5,208 nucleotides of DNA from an uncultured bacterium (GTDB lineage Bacteria; Actinomycetota; Coriobacteriia; Coriobacteriales; Coriobacteriaceae), in the NCBI GenBank assembly GCA_905215815.1, contig CAJMRN010000101.1, positions 1 through 5,208 on the forward strand, written 5' to 3'. Each line of letters begins with the position of its first letter. Within the stretch, counting starts at the first letter, position 1. Below the pieces are notes generated by a model. That model was not told where the DNA came from. It did no database searches and worked only from the letters and a program-made list of their open reading frames with translations. The position numbers and the translations under genes were made by a program. Positions 4,637 through 5,208 of this stretch are shown in pieces.

Positions 4637-5083
4637 CTAAAGGTTGTCGGTATCGAGGACGATGGTGAACGGACCGTCGTTGACCAGGTCGACCTTCATG
4701 TCGGCGCCAAAGATACCGTGCGCCACGTGATCGACGTCCTGGGCGACGAGCGTCAGAAAGTACTCGTAAAGTTCGTTAGCGACATCGGGCGCGCCGGCAT
4801 CCGTAAACGACGGACGGCGGCCGTGGCGGCAGTCGGCAAACAGCGTGAACTGCGACACCACGAGCACCTCGCCCAACACGTCTGCAAGTGAGCGGTTGGT
4901 TTTCCCCGCGTCATCCGGCATGATACGCAGGTCACGAATCTTGGCCCAAAGCTTTTGTGCCGTCTCGCGCGTATCGCCCTCGCCTACGCCCAGAAGGATG
5001 AGATATCCCTGGCCAATGCTGCCGATGGTCTTTTCTTCAACAACAACCGATGCGCTCGCTACGCGCTGAACGACGGCCCTCAC
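4637..5083 (-). CDS. dtd: D-aminoacyl-tRNA deacylase
   Basis: It hydrolyses D-amino acids (and glycine mischarged on tRNA-Ala) from tRNA, protecting translation, in the cytoplasm. The 148-residue product is full length for DTD. It starts with the family N-terminus MRAVVQRV and contains SQFTLFAD (77-84), the active-site segment. It also has GIFGADMKV (123-131) and NDGPFT (135-140), whose Gly137-Pro138 is the cross-subunit Gly-cisPro motif that gives chiral selectivity. The start is GTG at 5083, overlapping the rdgB TGA in a GTGA junction, so translation is likely coupled. A G-rich stretch inside the rdgB end can serve as ribosome site. The stop codon abuts the palindromic element. Confidence 0.96.
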   Translation of the reverse strand: MRAVVQRVASASVVVEEKTIGSIGQGYLILLGVGEGDTRETAQKLWAKIRDLRIMPDDAGKTNRSLADVLGEVLVVSQFTLFADCRHGRRPSFTDAGAPDVANELYEYFLTLVAQDVDHVAHGIFGADMKVDLVNDGPFTIVLDTDNL

Positions 5084-5208
5084 GCCTCGTCCCCCGCAAT
5101 CTGAGACGACAGGTCCTGCAGTGCATGGAAGCGATGGCTGATGGCGTTTTTCTCCGCCGGCGTGAGCTCGGCCATGGTCTTGCCCGGCGTATCAGCAGGC
5201 AAGAACAG
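5080..5208 (-). CDS. rdgB: XTP/dITP diphosphatase (RdgB/HAM1 family), C-terminal fragment
   Basis: Only the last 42 residues are in the window; the gene continues past 5208. The family hydrolyses non-canonical purine NTPs (XTP, dITP, ITP) to monophosphates plus pyrophosphate, keeping them out of DNA and RNA. The visible part begins LFLPAD and contains KTMAELTPAEKNAISHR (10-26), the conserved C-terminal signature of the HAM1/RdgB family, followed by a variable tail. Typical members have about 195-200 residues. The TGA stop overlaps the dtd GTG start by 2 nt, so rdgB and dtd form an operon. The window edge, not a mutation, truncates it. The family call is firm despite the short fragment. Confidence 0.88.
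   Translation of the reverse strand: MFLPADTPGKTMAELTPAEKNAISHRFHALQDLSSQIAGDEA

Overview
This is a dense stretch of core housekeeping genes, and every gene lies on the minus strand. The reading direction is therefore from right (5208) to left (1). The GC-rich sequence, GC-ending codons, protein sequences and gene neighbourhoods suggest a bacterium of class Coriobacteriia (Actinomycetota), plausibly Collinsella or a close relative. That assignment comes from recognition of the proteins, not from a search, and is moderate confidence only.

Layout in the direction of transcription: (1) the 3' end of rdgB (house-cleaning XTP/dITP diphosphatase) overlaps dtd (D-aminoacyl-tRNA deacylase). A perfect 10-bp hairpin without a U-tract follows the dtd stop codon directly. 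(2) A 245-bp gap carries a candidate promoter and a small hairpin with U5 leading into veg, which is followed 2 nt later by ispE (MEP-pathway kinase). A tRNA-Pro(CGG) with encoded CCA lies 49 bp after ispE and is closed by a strong intrinsic terminator. (3) tatA has its own good promoter, with a perfect inverted repeat filling the -35/-10 spacer, and its own strong terminator. (4) greA and lysS form a pair separated by a stable hairpin that leaves almost no room for a lysS promoter. The lysS stop is followed by a perfect 12-bp hairpin.

Functionally the genes serve translation quality and supply (lysS, dtd, tRNA-Pro), transcript elongation (greA), nucleotide-pool sanitation (rdgB), isoprenoid precursor synthesis (ispE), folded-protein export (tatA) and an ancient small regulator (veg).

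I see no mobile element, CRISPR array, toxin-antitoxin pair, defence system or other new multi-gene system. The three signals most worth following are: a dispersed palindromic element present in two copies (7-58 and 4584-4636), each directly after a stop codon and sharing an 11-nt flank outside the hairpin; a LysRS carrying an extra C-terminal EMAPII/Trbp111-type tRNA-binding domain; and the palindrome inside the tatA promoter.
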